From Limnomonas spitsbergensis (Eukaryota; Chlorophyta; Chlorophyceae; Chlamydomonadales), in contig JAYJMM010000097.1 of assembly GCA_037349105.1 (NCBI GenBank), positions 2,452,001 to 2,516,000 of the forward strand: a stretch of DNA of 64,000 bases. The letters run 5' to 3'. Position 1 is the first letter of the stretch; every line of letters begins with the position of its first letter. The translations under genes were made by a program, and so were the position numbers. The notes under the pieces are model-generated. The model was given only the letters and a program-made list of their open reading frames with translations. It ran no database searches and was not told the origin of the DNA. Positions 61,101 through 64,000 of this stretch are shown in pieces.

Positions 61101-64000
61101 GCTTAGGGGGGGGCAATGGGGGAGGAGGGTGCTTAGGGGGGGGCAATGGGGGAGGAGGGTGCTTAGGGGGGCAATGGGGGAGGAGGGTGCTTAGGGGGAC
61201 TATGGGGGAGGAGGGTGCTTAGGGGGGGGCAATGGGGGAGGAGGGTGCTTAGGGGGGCAATGGGGGAGGAGGGTGCTTAGGGGGACTATGGGGGAGGAGG
61301 GTGCTTAGGGGGGGGCAATGGGGGAGGAGGGTGCTTAGGGGGGGCAATGGGGGAGGAGGGTGCTTAGAGGGGGGCAATGGGGGAGGAGGGTGCTTAGGGG
61401 GACTATTGGGGAGGAGGTTGCTTAGGGGGGGCAATGGGGGAGGAGGGTGCTTAGGGGGACTATGGGGGAGGAGGGTGCTTGGGGGGGGGGCAATGGGGGA
61501 GGAGGGTGCTTAGGGGGACTATGGGGGAGGAGGGTGCTTAGGGGGGGGCAATGGGGGAGGAGGGTGCTTAGGGGGACTATGGGGGAGGAGGGTGCTTAGG
61601 GGGAGGAGGGTGCTTAGGGGGGGCAATGGGGGAGGAGGGTGCTTAGGGGGACTATGGGGGAGGAGGGTGCTTAGGGGGGGGGCAATGGGGGAGGAGGGTG
61701 CTTAGGGGGGACTATGGGGGAGGAGGGTGCTTAGGGGGGGCAATGGGGGAGGAGGGTTCTTAGGGGGGGCAATGGGGGGGGAGGATGCTTAGGGGGGGGC
61801 AACGGGGGAGGAGGGTGCTTAGGGGGGGGCAATGGGGGGAGGAGGGCGCTTAGGGGGGGCAATGGGGGAGGAGGGTGCTTAGGGGGGGGCAATGGGGGAG
61901 GAGGGTGCTTAGGGGGGGCAATGGGGGAGGAGGGTGCTTAGGGGGGCAATGGGGGAGGAGGGTGCTTAGGGGGGGGGCAATGGGGGAGGAGGGTGCTTAG
62001 GGGGGCAATGGGGGAGGAGGGTGCTTAGGGGGACTATGGGGGAGGAGGGTGCTTAGGGGGGGGCAATGGGGGAGGAGGGTGCTTAGGGGGACTATGGGGG
62101 AGGAGGGTGCTTAGAGGGGGGCAATGGGGGAGGAGGGTGCTTAGGGGGACTATGGTGGAGGAGGTTGCTTAGGGGGGGCAATGGGGGAGGAGGGTGCTTA
62201 GGGGGGCAATGGGGGAGGAGGGTGCTTAGGGGGACTATGGGGGAGGAGGGTGCTTAGGGGGGGGCAATGGGGGAGGAGGGTGCTTAGGGGGACTATGGGG
62301 GAGGAGGGTGCTTAGGGGGGCAATGGGGGAGGAGGGTGCTTAGGGGGGGCAATGGGGGAGGAGGGTGCTTAGGGGGACTATGGGGGAGGAGGTTGCTTAG
62401 GGGGGGGGCAATGGGGGAGGAGGGTGCTTAGGGGGGGCAATGGGGGAGGAGGGTGCTTAGGGGGGGGCAATGGGGGAGGAGGGTGCTTAGGGGGGCAATG
62501 GGGGAGGAGGGTGCTTAGGGGGGCAATGGGGGAGGAGGGTGCTTAGGGGGGGGCAATGGGGGAGGAGGATGCTTAGGGGGGGGCAATGGGGGAGGAGGGT
62601 GCTTAGGGGGGCAATGGGGGGAGGAGGGCGCTTAGGGGGGGCAATGGGGGAGGAGGGTGCTTAGGGGGGGGCAATGGGGGAGGAGGGTGCTTAGGGGGGG
62701 CAATGGGGGAGGAGGGTGCTTAGGGGGGCAATGGGGGAGGAGGGTGCTTAGGGGGGGGGCAATGGGGGAGGAGGGTGCTTAGGGGGGCAATGGGGGAGGA
62801 GGGTGCTTAGGGGGGGCAATGGGGGAGGAGGGTGCTTAGGGGGGGGCAATGGGGGAGGAGGGTGCTTAGGGGGGGGGCAATGGGGGAGGAGGGTGCTCAG
62901 GGGGGGGCAATGGGGGAGGAGGGTGCTTAGGGGGGGGCAATAGGGGAGGAGGGTGCTTAGGGGGGCAATGGGGGAGGAGGGTGCTTAGGGGGGGCAATGG
63001 GGGAGGAGGGTGCTTAAGGGGGGGCAATGGGGGAGGAGGGTGCTTAGGGGGGCAACGGGGGAGGAGGGTGCTTAGGGGGGGGCAATGGGGGAGGAGGGTG
63101 CTTAGGGGGACTATGGGGGAGGAGGTTGCTTAGGGGGGGCAATGGGGGAGGAGGGTGCTTAGGGGGACTATGGGGGAGGAGGGTGCTTAGAGGGGGGCAA
63201 TGGGGGAGGAGGGTGCTTAGGGGGGGCAATGGGGGAGGAGGGTGCTTAGGGGGGCAATGGGGGAGGAGGGTGCTTAGGGGGGGCAATGGGGGAGGAGGGT
63301 GCTTAGGGGGGCAATGGGGGAGGAGGGTGCTTAGGGGGGGGCAATGGGGGAGGAGGGTGCTTAGGGGGGGGGCAATGGGGGAGGAGGTTGCTTAGGGGGC
63401 AACGGGGGAGGAGGGTGCTTAGGGGGGGGCAATGGGGGAGGAGGGTGCTTAAGGGGGGCCATGGGGGAGGAGGGTGCTTAGGGGGGGCAATGGGGGAGGA
63501 GGGTGCTTAGGGGGGGGGCAATGGGGGAGGAGGGTGCTTAGGGGGGCAATGGGGGAGGAGGGTGCTTAAGGGGGGCAATGGGGGAGGAGGGTGCTTAGGG
63601 GGGGGCAATGGGGGAGGAGGGTGCTTAGGGGGGCAATGGGGGAGGATGGTGCTTAAGGGGGAGCAATGGGGGAGGAGGGTGCTTAAGGGGGGCAATGGGG
63701 GAGGAGGGTGCTTAGGGGGGGCAATGGGGGAGGAGGGTGCTTAGGGGGGGCAATGGGGGAGGAGGGTGCTTAGGGGGACTATGGGGGAGGAGGGTGCTTA
63801 GGGGGGGCAATGGGGGAGGAGGGTGCTTAAGGGGGGGCAATGGGGGAGGAGGGTGCTTAGGGGGGGGCAATGGGGGAGGAGGGTGCTTAGGGGGGGGCAA
63901 TGGGGGAGGAGGGTGCTTAGGGGGGGGCAATGGGGGAGGAGGGTGCTTAGGGGGGCAATGGGGGAGGAGGGTGCTTAGGGGGACTATGGGGGAGGAGGGT
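55141..64000. repeat. giant G-rich satellite, segment B, with higher-order structure
   Basis: Roughly 280 units of 29-34 bp, AATGGGGGAGGAGGGTGCTT plus AGGGGGGGC, run to the window end. Two main unit types differ at CAATGGGG versus ACTATGGGG. Rare variants recur in the same order: CAATAGGGGAGG at 55953, 58228, 60532 and 62938 gives higher-order periods of 2275, 2304 and 2406 bp. Each unit has four or more G-runs and can in principle form a G-quadruplex. Open frames here (GGNGGGGCLG and PPPPLPP types) are artefacts. Confidence 0.97.

Noticed and set aside
55089..63930. Glycine-rich (GGNGGGGCLG) and proline-rich (PPPPLPP) proteins in the G-rich array
   Set aside because: Low-complexity translations of the satellite, frequently broken, no splice or start context.

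Overview
This is a nuclear window from a eukaryote with many short GT-AG-spliced exons, most probably a green alga. The proteins look green-algal or plant: a Uup/ABCF5-like ABC-F ATPase, a GATA factor with a plant-type X18 finger and Q/A-rich tails, and a Tudor/agenet protein. The very repeat-rich introns recall large prasinophyte genomes such as Cymbomonas, but the species is a guess. All recognised genes are on the + strand.

Layout. (1) 1-12897: 3' two thirds of an ABC-F ATPase gene, 12 exons visible, 5' end outside the window. (2) 14454-21131: complete 10-exon gene for a 1257-residue transcription factor with a SANT/Myb-like N-terminus, two GATA fingers and a basic NLS-like stretch; a TATA box lies 5'. 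(3) 21132-31133: mostly non-genic, with a decayed LINE 3' end (24738-25218), a small repeat family in both orientations, and a repeat-coded ORF ending in a Myb/SANT-like region, an amber codon and a C2HC-like motif (26560-28288). (4) 31134-36933: complete 4-exon class I SAM-dependent methyltransferase (384 residues) with a Q/E-rich insert. (5) 39664-54482 and beyond: Tudor plus tandem agenet-like protein, 14 exons visible, all introns phase 0, with an internally duplicated exon module. (6) 54483-64000: a G-rich tandem array of about 9.5 kb, apparently inside the next intron, with a higher-order period of 2.3-2.4 kb.

The main discovery is a pattern, not a gene. Introns of all four genes carry decayed or tandemly amplified copies of the adjoining exon edge: exon heads are echoed in the upstream intron, exon tails plus the 5' splice site in the downstream intron. 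Many echoes keep an AG or a GT. Methyltransferase exon 3 has both: about 10 head copies upstream and 9 tail copies downstream. The ABC-F H-loop exon was copied as three pseudo-exons and then as a 111-bp array of about 16 copies. I propose that splice junctions here seed tandem duplication, producing introns full of decoy splice sites.

Exon models were built by hand from splice motifs, phase continuity and protein-family logic. Each joined coding sequence is an exact multiple of three without internal stops. There is no transcript evidence.
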